64,000 nt of DNA from Undibacter mobilis. Its GTDB lineage: Bacteria; Pseudomonadota; Alphaproteobacteria; Rhizobiales; Xanthobacteraceae. A program made the translations under genes and the position numbers. This document shows positions 56,069 through 64,000 of the stretch, in pieces; the first letter of the stretch is position 1, and the number at the start of each line of letters is the position of its first letter. Location: assembly GCF_003367195.1 (NCBI RefSeq), contig NZ_QRGO01000001.1:2218501-2282500 (forward strand), in the 5' to 3' direction. The notes under the pieces are model-generated. The model had not been told where the DNA came from, did no database searches, and saw only the letters and a program-made list of their open reading frames with translations.

Positions 56069-57571
56069 GTGGATCTTCTGTCCAACATCGTCCTCGGACT
56101 CGGCGTCGCTATGACGCCGGAAAATCTGCTCTATGGTCTGTTCGGGTGTTTTCTCGGCACGGCGATCGGCGTGTTGCCAGGCATCGGCCCGATCGCCACC
56201 ATATCGCTGCTCCTGCCGCTTACATTCGTTCTGCCGCCGCTCGGCGGCCTGATCATGCTCGCCGGCATCTACTACGGTTCGCAATACGGCGGTTCGACCA
56301 CGGCGATCCTGGTCAACATGCCCGGCGAAACATCCGCGGTCGTCACCTGCATCGATGGCTACGAGATGGCGCGTCAGGGCAGAGCGGGTCCTGCGCTGGT
56401 GATCGCGGCGCTCGGATCGTTCTTCGCCGGCACTGTGGCAACGGTCATCATCGCGGTTGCCGCTGTGCCTTTGGCTGACGTTGCGCTCGAATTCGGGCCG
56501 CCCGAATATGCGGCGCTGATGTTTCTCGGGCTCATTGCGTCCGTGGTGCTGGCGAATGGCGTCTTCCTGAAGGCGCTGGGCATGATCTTCCTCGGCTTGT
56601 TGCTCGGCACGATTGGGACCGACGTCAATTCGGGCGCCGCGCGCTACACATTCGGCTTCTTCGAATTGTCAGAAGGGCTCAATTTCGTGCCGCTCGCGGT
56701 TGGCGTGTTCGGCATTACCGAAATCCTGTCCAATCTCGAACGGCGGCATGAGGACGGTGTTTCGACGCAGAAGCTCAGCCGGCTATGGCTGTCGCGCGAG
56801 GATATCAGGCGCGCGGCGCCCGCGGTGGCGCGGGGTACGCTCATGGGCTCGCTGCTCGGATTGATTCCCGGCGGCGGTATCATTCTCTCGACCTTCGCCT
56901 CCTACACGCTGGAAAAGAAAATCTCCAAGCAACCCGAGAGTTTCGGCCGCGGCGCGATCGAAGGCGTTGCCGCGCCCGAATCCGCCAACAATGCGGCCAG
57001 CCAGATTTCCTTTATTCCGATGTTGACCCTCGGCATTCCGCCGACGGCCTCGCTTGCGATGATGATGTGGGCCATGACGGTTCACGGCATTCGGCCCGGC
57101 CCGCAGGTCATGAATTCCAATCCCGAGCTCTTCTGGGGGCTGATCGCCTCCATGTGGATCGGCAACATCATGCTGGTCATTCTCAACCTGCCGATGATCG
57201 GCTTGTGGGTGAAATTGCTCCACGTGCCCTACAGGCTGCTCTTCCCGGCGATTCTCCTGTTCTGCGCCATCGGCGTTTACAGCGTGAACACGGCGTCCTT
57301 CGACATCTATCTCGCGGTGCTGCTCGGACTGTTCGGCTATATGCTGCGCAAGTCCGGCTGCGAGCCGGCGCCCTTTCTGCTCGGCTTCATCATCGGTCCG
57401 TTACTGGAAGAAAATCTCCGCCGGGCCATGCTGATTTCGCGCGGCGACCCCATCATCTTCATGACCCGGCCGGTGAGCGCCGCGCTGATCTGCATCTCAG
57501 CCGCGCTGCTTTTCATGCTTGTCCTGCCGGCCTTTCGGCGCAAGCGTCAGGAAGCGTTCCGGGAAGCCTAG
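56069..57571 (+). CDS. tctA: TTT-family large permease (TctA)
   Basis: A 500-aa polytopic permease. TctA hallmarks are ENLLYGLFGCFLGTAIGVLPGIGPIATISLLLPLTF, GIYYGSQYGGSTTAILVNMPGETSAVVTCIDGYEMARQGRAGPAL, GLIPGGG, PESANNAASQISFIPMLTLGIPPTASLAMMM, and PFLLGFIIGPLLEENLRRAM. It starts at GTG 3 nt after tctB. It completes the transporter. Confidence 0.96.
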   Translation: MDLLSNIVLGLGVAMTPENLLYGLFGCFLGTAIGVLPGIGPIATISLLLPLTFVLPPLGGLIMLAGIYYGSQYGGSTTAILVNMPGETSAVVTCIDGYEMARQGRAGPALVIAALGSFFAGTVATVIIAVAAVPLADVALEFGPPEYAALMFLGLIASVVLANGVFLKALGMIFLGLLLGTIGTDVNSGAARYTFGFFELSEGLNFVPLAVGVFGITEILSNLERRHEDGVSTQKLSRLWLSREDIRRAAPAVARGTLMGSLLGLIPGGGIILSTFASYTLEKKISKQPESFGRGAIEGVAAPESANNAASQISFIPMLTLGIPPTASLAMMMWAMTVHGIRPGPQVMNSNPELFWGLIASMWIGNIMLVILNLPMIGLWVKLLHVPYRLLFPAILLFCAIGVYSVNTASFDIYLAVLLGLFGYMLRKSGCEPAPFLLGFIIGPLLEENLRRAMLISRGDPIIFMTRPVSAALICISAALLFMLVLPAFRRKRQEAFREA

Positions 57572-57618
57572 GGGCTCGTCCGCGATTTCATCCGAATCGG
57601 ACGTCGAGGACGATATTC

Positions 57619-57630
57619 TGAAACAGTTCA
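57619..57630. promoter_or_regulatory. Operator 2 (TGAAACAGTTCA)
   Basis: Matches TGAAnCnGTTCA. It lies 48 nt after the tctA stop and 96 nt before operator 3, a spacing compatible with looping. Confidence 0.45.
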
Positions 57631-57714
57631 CCGTCGAACGCCCGTAATCTTGCGATGCGATAGGCTATTTAATGACATTCGCGGATGCCTGGAGACCAAA
57701 CGGCATCAAAATAT

Positions 57715-57726
57715 TGAAACGGTTCA
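57715..57726. promoter_or_regulatory. Operator 3 (TGAAACGGTTCA)
   Basis: It shares the string ACGGTTCATT/CCGGTTCATT with operator 1 and touches TTGACA on its right side. Binding here would cover the -35 of the liv operon promoter. Confidence 0.55.
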
Positions 57727-57866
57727 TTGACAAGCCGTTGTTCCTTCATCAATCTCCTGCCGAAGCCCCACGAAGGGCTGCCGCAGCCGGTTCCGGTGCG
57801 GCAAACCTGGCGCGTCAGACCTCACCGGTCAGGCGGACCGACCAGTCAAAAAATCGGGAGGAGACC

Positions 57867-58973
57867 ATGCGAAAGTCCGTCGTCACCGCTCTTAGTGTGC
57901 TGCTGGCATTCAGTTCGTCTGCCCTTGCGCAGCCCAAGCAAGTGCTCTTCGGGGCGCTTCTGCCCCTGACAGGCCCGGCCGCGCCGATCGGCATCGAAGA
58001 ACAGCAAGGCGTCCAATTTGCTGTCGACCAGATCAACGCCAGGGGCGGAATCAGGGGCGTGCCCGTCAAAATTCTGTTCGACGACAGCCAGGGCAAGCCG
58101 GATCAGGCCGTCCTTGCCTTCAACCGCATGATTGATCTCGAAAAGGTCCCGGCGCTGCTGACAGCGTTCTCCTCGATCTCGCTGGCCATCGCGCCGCTTG
58201 CCACGCGGCGACAAGTGCTGGTCGTCAATCCGGCGGCGCAGACCGACAAGCTGGAGAATGCGTCCCCTTTCCTGATCAACACGCTGCCCATGGTGCGGCA
58301 GGAGGCAGGCGTCCTCGCCAAATACGCAATCAAGAACATCGGCAAGACGGCCGCCATCATTTATGAGAACGCGGCAGCCGGCATCGACGGCAGCACCGAC
58401 TTCCGTAAGTACTTTGAAGAAGCCGGCGGCAAGATCATCGCCGAGGAGCCGGTGGAGTTCGGCCAGACCAATTACCGCTCAACGCTTCTGAAGATCGCCG
58501 CCGCCAAGCCGGACTTCGTCTACATCGCCATCACGCAAAGCCACGACGCGATGGCCAACCAGGTCGGCCAGATTCCGGGCTTTCCCACGGGCATCGGCAA
58601 TACCTTCTCGCGGCCGTTCTTCGGCCATGCGTCCACCGAGGGGTGGTACCAGACCGCCATTCAGTCGGGCTATCCGGACAATGCGACCGTCGCCGCCTTC
58701 AAGAAGCAGTTCAACGCGGAAGACATGGGTTTCTTCGCGCGCGAATATTTCAACGCCACCAATATCGTCCTGAAGGCAGCGGAGAAGGTGCTTGCCGACG
58801 GCGGTGAGATCACCGGGCCGGCGCTGCGGGATGCCGTACTGAAGATCCGCACGTTTGATTCACCGGTGGCGAAGATCAACTTCGAGAGCAACACCGCGTC
58901 GCGGCCCGTCGAAATCCTGCGCTACAAGGGCAAGGAACGCGTCATGGTCGAAACCGCACAGTCCGCGAACTGA
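57867..58973 (+). CDS. HAAT-type ABC transporter substrate-binding protein (LivK-like)
   Basis: A 368-aa periplasmic receptor of the branched-chain amino-acid/amide type. Signal peptide VVTALSVLLAFSSSALA, then VLFGALLPLTGPAAPIGIEEQQGVQFAVDQINARGGIRGVPVKILFDDSQGKPDQAVLAFNRMI, the typical type I fold start. The ATG at 57867 has GGGAGGAG upstream. It heads the liv operon. The family binds amino acids, amides, urea and aromatic acids; the linked sugar-type kinase makes the actual ligand uncertain. Confidence 0.93.
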   Translation: MRKSVVTALSVLLAFSSSALAQPKQVLFGALLPLTGPAAPIGIEEQQGVQFAVDQINARGGIRGVPVKILFDDSQGKPDQAVLAFNRMIDLEKVPALLTAFSSISLAIAPLATRRQVLVVNPAAQTDKLENASPFLINTLPMVRQEAGVLAKYAIKNIGKTAAIIYENAAAGIDGSTDFRKYFEEAGGKIIAEEPVEFGQTNYRSTLLKIAAAKPDFVYIAITQSHDAMANQVGQIPGFPTGIGNTFSRPFFGHASTEGWYQTAIQSGYPDNATVAAFKKQFNAEDMGFFAREYFNATNIVLKAAEKVLADGGEITGPALRDAVLKIRTFDSPVAKINFESNTASRPVEILRYKGKERVMVETAQSAN

Positions 58974-58994
58974 GCGCGGACGGAACCGCCGGCG

Positions 58995-59870
58995 ATGCTT
59001 TACCTGCAACTGTTCATCGATGGCGTTGTCAGCGGATGCGCCATCGGGCTCGTCTCTGTGAGCTTCTCCTACTTCTACGCGACCACGGGGACGTTCCATG
59101 TCGCCCATGCGGGGATTTACACGCTGAGCGCCTATGTCAGCTGGTGGCTGGTAGCGAACGGCGTGCCCTTCATGGCCGCGTTCGCGCTGGCGATCGTCGC
59201 CGCGGCAGCCGTCGGGTACCTCACCCAACGGCTGCTCTACGAGCGGCTTGCGCGGAGCTCGGCATCGCCGCTGGTGATGATGATCGCCTCGATCGGCTTG
59301 CTCACGGTGCTGCAGAACGTCGTCGCGATTATGTTCACACCCAACATCGTTCAGTTCGATTTGCCCTGGCGGCTGTCGCATCTGAGCTTCGGAAGTATCT
59401 CGCTCAGCTATCCGCAGGCGTTGATCGCCGTGTTGAGTCTGGTGATAGTCGTCGCGTTGGTACTGTTTTCCCGGCACTCCACGCTCGGCAAACGCATCCG
59501 CGCGGTCACGTCCAATCCCGATCTCGCCGAGATCACCCGTCTGGCGCCGAAGCAGGTTTTCGCGCTTGTGCTCGCGATAAGCTCGGCCATCGTCGCCGTG
59601 CCGGCCGTGCTCACCGGCGTCGACCAGGCGCTTCAGCCCTATACCTCGCTTCTCGTTTTGCTGACTGCGGTGATTGCCATGATCGCCGGCGGGATTGGCA
59701 GTCTGCCGGGCGCGTTCGGCATGTCGATCGTCCTTGCCGTCGTGCAATCGATGTCGGTTGCCTTCATGTCGGGCCGCTGGAGCGTAGCCGCGGTGTTCGG
59801 CATCTTCATCGTGTTCATCCTGTTCAGGCCGCAAGGGCTGTTCCGCAGCCGCTTCGGCCGGGCTGTTTGA
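58995..59870 (+). CDS. HAAT-type ABC transporter permease (LivH-like)
   Basis: A 291-aa permease with eight or more hydrophobic helices. It begins LQLFIDGVVSGCAIGLVSVSFSYFYATTGTFHVAHAGIYTLSAYVSW, close to the LivH G-x-x-Y-x-L pattern, and ends with LLTAVIAMIAGGIGSLPGAFG, the loop that contacts the ATPase. It lies 21 nt after the receptor gene. Confidence 0.93.
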   Translation: MLYLQLFIDGVVSGCAIGLVSVSFSYFYATTGTFHVAHAGIYTLSAYVSWWLVANGVPFMAAFALAIVAAAAVGYLTQRLLYERLARSSASPLVMMIASIGLLTVLQNVVAIMFTPNIVQFDLPWRLSHLSFGSISLSYPQALIAVLSLVIVVALVLFSRHSTLGKRIRAVTSNPDLAEITRLAPKQVFALVLAISSAIVAVPAVLTGVDQALQPYTSLLVLLTAVIAMIAGGIGSLPGAFGMSIVLAVVQSMSVAFMSGRWSVAAVFGIFIVFILFRPQGLFRSRFGRAV

Positions 59871-59880
59871 GGCCCGGGCG

Positions 59881-60741
59881 ATGAACTACTTCCTCTCCTT
59901 CGTCATTCTGGCCGAGATTTTCTCCATCGCGGCGCTGTCGACCAATCTGCTGATCGGCGTGATCGGCATCTTTTCGGTCGCCCAGGCGGCCATTATGGGC
60001 GTTGGAGCCTACGCGACGGCCCTTCTCATGATGGCCGGCGTGCCTTTTCCGCTTGCAGCGCTGGCCGCGATCGTGATGTGCGCCGCGATCAACGTGCTGT
60101 CGTCGCTGCCATCGCTGCGGCTGGCGGGAGACTATTTCATCATCACGTCTTTCGGCACGCAGCTTGTCGCGACGGCCGTGTTCATCAACTGGCAGAACCT
60201 CACCGGAGGGGCCACGGGGCTGGTCGGCATTCCGATCGCCGAGATCGGCGGCTATGCCTTCGCGTCCTCGCAGCAGTTCGCGGCCTTGGCCACCGGTTGT
60301 CTGATCGTTATCGCCGCCAGCTTCTGGCTGCTGATGCGGTCGCCCTATGGAAAGCTTTTGCACGCGATCCGGCTGAACGAAGTGGCGGCCGTTGCCGCTG
60401 GCCGGAAAGTGTTGCGCGCCAAGGTCGGCGTCGCCGCGGTCTCCGGCGCCTATGCGGGCGTCGCCGGCGCGCTTTATGCCACCTATATCAGTTTCATCGA
60501 TCCCGTTTCCTTCGACATTCACGTCTCGGTTCTGGTGCTGACCATGTTGGTTGTCGGCGGCGCTCGGACACTAGCCGGATCGATTATCGGCCCGTTCTTG
60601 TTGCAGGCCATTCCGCAGCTTCTGGCCATGATCGACATTCCCTCGACGATCGTTGGGCCGGTGCGCCAGCTCGTCTACGGCGTCATCCTGATCGCCTTCA
60701 TGCTCTGGCGACCGCAAGGCATTGCGGGGAGGAAGCTGTGA
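59881..60741 (+). CDS. HAAT-type ABC transporter permease (LivM-like)
   Basis: A 286-aa permease. Family features are FSIAALSTNLLIGVIGIFSVAQAAIMGVGAYATALLM, GDYFIITSFGTQLVATAVFINWQNLTGGATGLVGIP, and the coupling region LVLTMLVVGGARTLAGSIIGPFLLQAIPQLL. It starts 10 nt after livH and overlaps livG by 4 nt (GTGA). Confidence 0.94.
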   Translation: MNYFLSFVILAEIFSIAALSTNLLIGVIGIFSVAQAAIMGVGAYATALLMMAGVPFPLAALAAIVMCAAINVLSSLPSLRLAGDYFIITSFGTQLVATAVFINWQNLTGGATGLVGIPIAEIGGYAFASSQQFAALATGCLIVIAASFWLLMRSPYGKLLHAIRLNEVAAVAAGRKVLRAKVGVAAVSGAYAGVAGALYATYISFIDPVSFDIHVSVLVLTMLVVGGARTLAGSIIGPFLLQAIPQLLAMIDIPSTIVGPVRQLVYGVILIAFMLWRPQGIAGRKL

Positions 60742-61508
60742 CGACTTACTTCTCCGTGACGAATGTCACCAAGCGCTTTGGCGGTCTCGTCGCCCTCGAC
60801 GATTGCAGTTTCGACATCGAGCCGCTGCGGACGAGCTGTGTGGTGGGCCCCAACGGCGCCGGGAAGACCTCGATCTTCAACGTCATCACCGGCTTCATCC
60901 GGCCGGACACCGGGTCGGTCACATTCAAGGGCGAAGACATCACCCAGGCTTCGCGACATCATCGGGTCGACAGGGGCATCGCGCGTACGTTTCAGAACCT
61001 TCAGCTCTTCGAGGAACTGACCGCGCTCGAAAACGTCATGGTCTGCCTCAAGGACGAGAGCGCCAACGATCCGTTGACCGCGATCTTCAGGCCGTTCCAC
61101 ACCAATGCGGTGCTGCGCCGGAAGACGGCGGAAGCGGCCACGTTGCTCGAACAGGTGGGGCTTGGTCACAAGCTGAACGCCGCCGCCTCCAGCCTGAGCT
61201 ACGGTCAGAAGAAACTTCTGTGCATTGCGCGGGTATTGGCGACCGGAGCCGAACTTGTGCTGCTCGACGAGCCGACCTCCGGCCTCGCGGCCGGAGCGCT
61301 CGACGCGATGGTCGAGTTGATCCACAAGCTGAAGGCCCAGAACCGGACCCTGCTTGTGGTCGAACACAACACCCAGATCGTTCAACGCATCGCGGACGAG
61401 GTTCTGTTCTTTCATCGCGGCCATCTGATGGCCCGCGGAACGCCGGCTGAAATCGTCGCGAATGAAGAACTTGGCCGAATCTATTTCGGAAAAGGCGCCA
61501 GCCGATGA
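60738..61508 (+). CDS. HAAT-type ABC transporter ATP-binding protein (LivG-like)
   Basis: A 256-aa ATPase. It opens FSVTNVTKRFGGLVALDDCSF, Walker A is GPNGAGKTS, and the LivG-typical RGIARTFQNLQLFEELTALENVMV follows. The signature is SSLSYGQKKLL, Walker B LVLLDEPTSGLA, and the H-loop VVEHN. The GTG start has GGGGAGGA 4 nt upstream. An open frame extends far upstream inside livM and is a shadow there. Confidence 0.94.
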   Translation: MTTYFSVTNVTKRFGGLVALDDCSFDIEPLRTSCVVGPNGAGKTSIFNVITGFIRPDTGSVTFKGEDITQASRHHRVDRGIARTFQNLQLFEELTALENVMVCLKDESANDPLTAIFRPFHTNAVLRRKTAEAATLLEQVGLGHKLNAAASSLSYGQKKLLCIARVLATGAELVLLDEPTSGLAAGALDAMVELIHKLKAQNRTLLVVEHNTQIVQRIADEVLFFHRGHLMARGTPAEIVANEELGRIYFGKGASR

Positions 61509-62203
61509 CGCTCGAAGCGCGCGATCTCGTCGCCGGTTATGGCGACAAGGCCATCCTAGACAAGGTGTCGTTCACGCTGAAGGACGGGGAGATCCTCGCT
61601 TTCTTCGGTCATAACGGCGCCGGCAAATCCACAACGCTGAAAGCCGTCATCGGGCTCATTCCGGTGCAGGAGGGCGAACTGCTGCTCGACGGCGAGCGCA
61701 TCGACAAGCTGCCGATCGGCGCCCGGCTCGACCGCGGCATCAAGTTGTTGCCGGAAGGGCGCGGCATCTTTCCGGATCTCAGCGTGAAAGACAGCATCGA
61801 TATCGTTGCGCAGCGCAATTGCACGCCCGGCGGCAGCAAGATCGGCCGTGATGACGTCTATGCGCTTCTGCCCAACCTCGCGAAACTCAGGAATTCTGTC
61901 GCAGGCGAGCTGAGCGGCGGACAGCAACAGATCCTCGCTTTTGCGCTGGCTCTGCTCGGGTCGCCGCGCTGCATCCTGCTGGAAGAGCCGTCGGTCGGGC
62001 TGCAGCCCGACCTCGTGGAGGAGTTGTTCGGCAAGATACGCGAGATATGCGGCCGTCTCGGCGTCTCGGCTATTCTGATAGAGCACAAGATCGCCTCGGC
62101 GATGAACATCGCCGATCACGTGATGATCATCAACAGCGGCCGGCTTGTCTTCAACGGCAGCAAGGCCGACGCAGAGACGATCAATCTCTGGGGTTATTTC
62201 TAA
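61505..62203 (+). CDS. HAAT-type ABC transporter ATP-binding protein (LivF-like)
   Basis: A 232-aa ATPase. Walker A is GHNGAGKST, followed by LKAVIGLIPVQEGELLLDGERI and the LivF-typical GIKLLPEGRGIFPDLSVKDSI. The signature is GELSGGQQQILAFALAL, Walker B CILLEEPSVGLQ (Glu in place of the usual Asp), and the H-loop IEHK. The LEEPSVGL variation is frequent in LivF proteins. The ATG overlaps the livG stop. Confidence 0.94.
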   Translation: MTLEARDLVAGYGDKAILDKVSFTLKDGEILAFFGHNGAGKSTTLKAVIGLIPVQEGELLLDGERIDKLPIGARLDRGIKLLPEGRGIFPDLSVKDSIDIVAQRNCTPGGSKIGRDDVYALLPNLAKLRNSVAGELSGGQQQILAFALALLGSPRCILLEEPSVGLQPDLVEELFGKIREICGRLGVSAILIEHKIASAMNIADHVMIINSGRLVFNGSKADAETINLWGYF

Positions 62204-62218
62204 GCGGGCGCGGGTGAT

Positions 62219-63892
62219 ATGAAGAAGCTGATCAACGATCCTCGCGACGTGGTGCGCGAGATGCTGGAGGGGTTGGTCCAGGTTTCGCCGGGTCTCGCGC
62301 TTCTGGAAGGCGAGACCGTGGTGATGCGCGCGGAGCTGCCGCCCGATCCGGCATCGCGTCCCGTTGCCGTCCTGTCCGGCGGTGGCAGCGGCCATGAACC
62401 CGCCCACGCTGGTTATGTCGGGCCGGGAATGCTGAGCGCCGCCATTGCTGGGGATGTCTTCACCTCGCCCAGCGTCGACGCGGTGCACGCGGCGATCCGT
62501 GCGACCGCGGGACCGGCGGGCGCCGTGCTGATCGTCAAGAATTACACAGGAGATCGTTTGAACTTCGGTCTGGCGGCAGAGCTAGCCCGACAGGATGGCA
62601 TTCCGGTCGAGATCGTGGTCGTGGCCGACGATGTCGCGCTTCGCGATACGGTGACGCGGGAAAGACGCCGGGGCATCGCCGGGACGATTCTGGTTCACAA
62701 GGTCGCCGGAGCCGCCGCGGGGAGAGGTCATACTTTGGCGACGGTCGCGGCGCTGGCGCGCAGGGCAGCAGATCGCGTCGGCACGATGGGTGTCGGCCTC
62801 GGGTCCTGCATCGTGCCGTCCGCCGGGGTGCCGAGTTTCCAGCTTGGCGCCGATGAGATCGAATTTGGTCTCGGTATTCACGGCGAAAAGGGTGTGCGCC
62901 GGACGTCCATGTCCAGCGCCGACGCGATCGTCAAAGCGATGCTGGAGCCGCTTCTCGACGAGATGAAGCCGGCCAAAGGCGAGCCGGTTGCGTTGCTGGT
63001 CAATGGGCTTGGCGCCACGACGCCGATGGAGCTTGCCATTGTCACGCGCGCGGCGTTCGGTGAACTTGAGTCGCGCGGCCTTGTCGTTGGCCGGGCCTGG
63101 ACCGGCGCACTCATGACCGCGCTGGAAATGCCGGGATGCTCCATCTCGCTTCTGCTGCTGGATGGTGAATTGACCGGCCTGCTGGACGATCCGACACAGG
63201 CGATGGCCTGGCCGGGGTCCGGCAAGGTTGCCGCAACGCCGCGTGTGGTCGCCGCACCACCGGTGAACAAGCAGCCGGAGGGCGTGGCTGTCGATGGACC
63301 GCTCTCGCAGACCATGCGGCGTGTGGTCGACCACGTCGCAAATGCGCTGGAGAACGCCGAGCGCCATCTGACCGATCTCGACAGCCGCGCCGGCGACGGC
63401 GATCTCGGCGCCAGCATGGCGCGCGGCGCGGCGGCGCTGCGGACGTTGCCGGCGTTCAGTTTCGCGTCGCCTGCACCGCTGTTGTTTGCGATCGGCGAAA
63501 CGCTTCGCCGCGTCATTGCCGGAAGCTCCGGACCTTTCTATGCGACCGCGCTGCTGCGCGCATCGAAGAGCCTTTCTGGCGCCGACACACCGGATGAGCA
63601 GCAATGGCGTGCGGCCTTTGCGCGTGGCGTTGCGGCGATCGCTGAGCTTGGCGGCGGCAGGGAAGGGGATCGCACCATGCTCGATGCGCTCATCCCGGCA
63701 AGCCAGGCATGGCTGGACGGTTCGTGGCCCGATGCCGTCCGGGCCGCTGAAGGCGGCGCGCTCCGCACGGCGGATATGTATCCTCGGCTCGGCCGCGCGA
63801 GCTATTTGGGCGACCGCGCCGTCGGTGTACCGGATGGCGGCGCGGTAGCGGTTACCATCTGGATGGCGGCGATCAGCGAGGCGCTCGGCTGA
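62219..63892 (+). CDS. ATP-dependent dihydroxyacetone-kinase-family protein (fused DhaK-DhaL)
   Basis: A 557-aa two-domain kinase. The DhaK part (about 1-330) has SGGGSGHEPAHAGYVGPGML and the substrate-binding His221 in GLGIHGE, which forms a hemiaminal with a keto sugar. The DhaL part (about 360-557) has the Mg-ATP ligands D388, D393 and D395 in DSRAGDGDLG, the D-x4-D-x-D pattern of single-chain, PTS-independent enzymes. Substrates could be dihydroxyacetone or a related ketose such as erythrulose (inference). It lies 15 nt after livF in the same operon, so it probably phosphorylates what the transporter imports. Confidence 0.9.
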   Translation: MKKLINDPRDVVREMLEGLVQVSPGLALLEGETVVMRAELPPDPASRPVAVLSGGGSGHEPAHAGYVGPGMLSAAIAGDVFTSPSVDAVHAAIRATAGPAGAVLIVKNYTGDRLNFGLAAELARQDGIPVEIVVVADDVALRDTVTRERRRGIAGTILVHKVAGAAAGRGHTLATVAALARRAADRVGTMGVGLGSCIVPSAGVPSFQLGADEIEFGLGIHGEKGVRRTSMSSADAIVKAMLEPLLDEMKPAKGEPVALLVNGLGATTPMELAIVTRAAFGELESRGLVVGRAWTGALMTALEMPGCSISLLLLDGELTGLLDDPTQAMAWPGSGKVAATPRVVAAPPVNKQPEGVAVDGPLSQTMRRVVDHVANALENAERHLTDLDSRAGDGDLGASMARGAAALRTLPAFSFASPAPLLFAIGETLRRVIAGSSGPFYATALLRASKSLSGADTPDEQQWRAAFARGVAAIAELGGGREGDRTMLDALIPASQAWLDGSWPDAVRAAEGGALRTADMYPRLGRASYLGDRAVGVPDGGAVAVTIWMAAISEALG

Positions 63893-63893
63893 C

Positions 63894-64000
63894 ATGAAGC
63901 TGTTCTGGTCAAGCCGGTCGCCCTTTGTGCGCAAAGTGATGATCGTTGCCCACGAGCTCGGGATCGCCGAGCGTATTGAACATGTCCGCACGGTGGTACA
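63894..64000 (+). CDS. Glutathione S-transferase, N-terminal fragment
   Basis: The gene runs off the window end. The visible 35 residues (MKLFWSSRSPFVRKVMIVAHELG...) are the thioredoxin-fold start of bacterial GSTs, with the S-x-S/C-P-x-x-R-K-V motif at the glutathione site. It starts one base after the kinase stop and is presumably co-transcribed. Its role in the catabolic operon is unclear. Confidence 0.8.
   Translation, partial: MKLFWSSRSPFVRKVMIVAHELGIAERIEHVRTVV

Larger units (their letters stand above)
57572..57866. promoter_or_regulatory. Control region of the liv/dhaK-like operon
   Basis: About 295 nt with two operator-like palindromes 96 nt apart (57619 and 57715) and a TTGACA directly after the second (57727-57732), followed after 17 nt by a weak CAATCT -10. 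The livK frame is open from 57672, but the upstream part has no signal peptide and is taken as leader. Confidence 0.55.

Overview
The window looks like a chromosome segment of a GC-rich alphaproteobacterium of the order Hyphomicrobiales (Rhizobiales), closest in feel to the Bradyrhizobium/Afipia/Pseudolabrys side. This rests on gene order (ampD-rsmH-ftsL-ftsI-mur-fts-lpxC-bamD-recN-ligA), on CtrA-type TTAA-N7-TTAA boxes, and on the dispersed GTCATTCCGGG palindromes. No rRNA, tRNA or CRISPR array was seen. The one structural RNA is rnpB on the minus strand.

Layout. 1-6.8 kb is signalling: the end of a class III nucleotide cyclase, a hybrid histidine kinase with two receiver domains, a DivK-like receiver, then a tight operon of two orphan TRAP-type solute-binding proteins and a membrane GGDEF-EAL protein. 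6.8-8.7 kb holds rnpB with promoter and terminator, a 54-aa ORF and a LysR regulator. 8.7-28.3 kb is ampD followed by the division/cell-wall (dcw) cluster from rsmH to ftsZ. No mraZ or ddl is present, a DUF892 ferritin-like gene sits between murD and ftsW, and CtrA-like boxes lie before rsmH, ftsW and ftsQ. 28.7-35.2 kb is lpxC, bamD, recN, a GIY-YIG nuclease cassette bounded by inverted palindromes, and ligA. 35.2-41.3 kb mixes repeat clusters with housekeeping genes (aminopeptidase P, prmA, a YkuD L,D-transpeptidase, a CAP protein) and several small proteins. 41.4-43.8 kb is an AT-richer insertion encoding a KAP-family P-loop NTPase split into two ORFs, a candidate phage-defence locus. 44-53.2 kb has a lipocalin-like protein, a UvrD helicase carrying in-frame palindromic insertions, a thioesterase, the ycjX-ycjF pair, a Crp/Fnr regulator and a DUF2778 protein. 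53.5-64 kb is a catabolic/transport locus: a divergent alpha/beta hydrolase, a complete TTT transporter (tctC-B-A), a complete HAAT-type ABC importer (livK-H-M-G-F), a fused DhaK-DhaL kinase and the start of a glutathione S-transferase.

How the parts work together. The dcw block makes lipid II (MurE, MurF, MraY, MurD, MurG, MurC, MurB) and the divisome (FtsL, FtsI, FtsW, FtsQ, FtsA, FtsZ), followed by outer-membrane biogenesis (LpxC, BamD). The 3' locus appears to be one regulon, because three copies of a TGAAnCnGTTCA operator lie in the control regions of the TTT operon (between its -35 and -10) and of the ABC/kinase operon. The regulator itself is not in the window.

The points most worth following are the GIY-YIG gene framed by inverted copies of a dispersed palindrome with compensatory tip changes, the in-frame palindrome insertions in uvrD, the split KAP NTPase island, the shared operator regulon, and the SBP/c-di-GMP operon. 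Start codons were chosen by ribosome-binding sites and family length. All family assignments come from motifs read by eye, with no database search.
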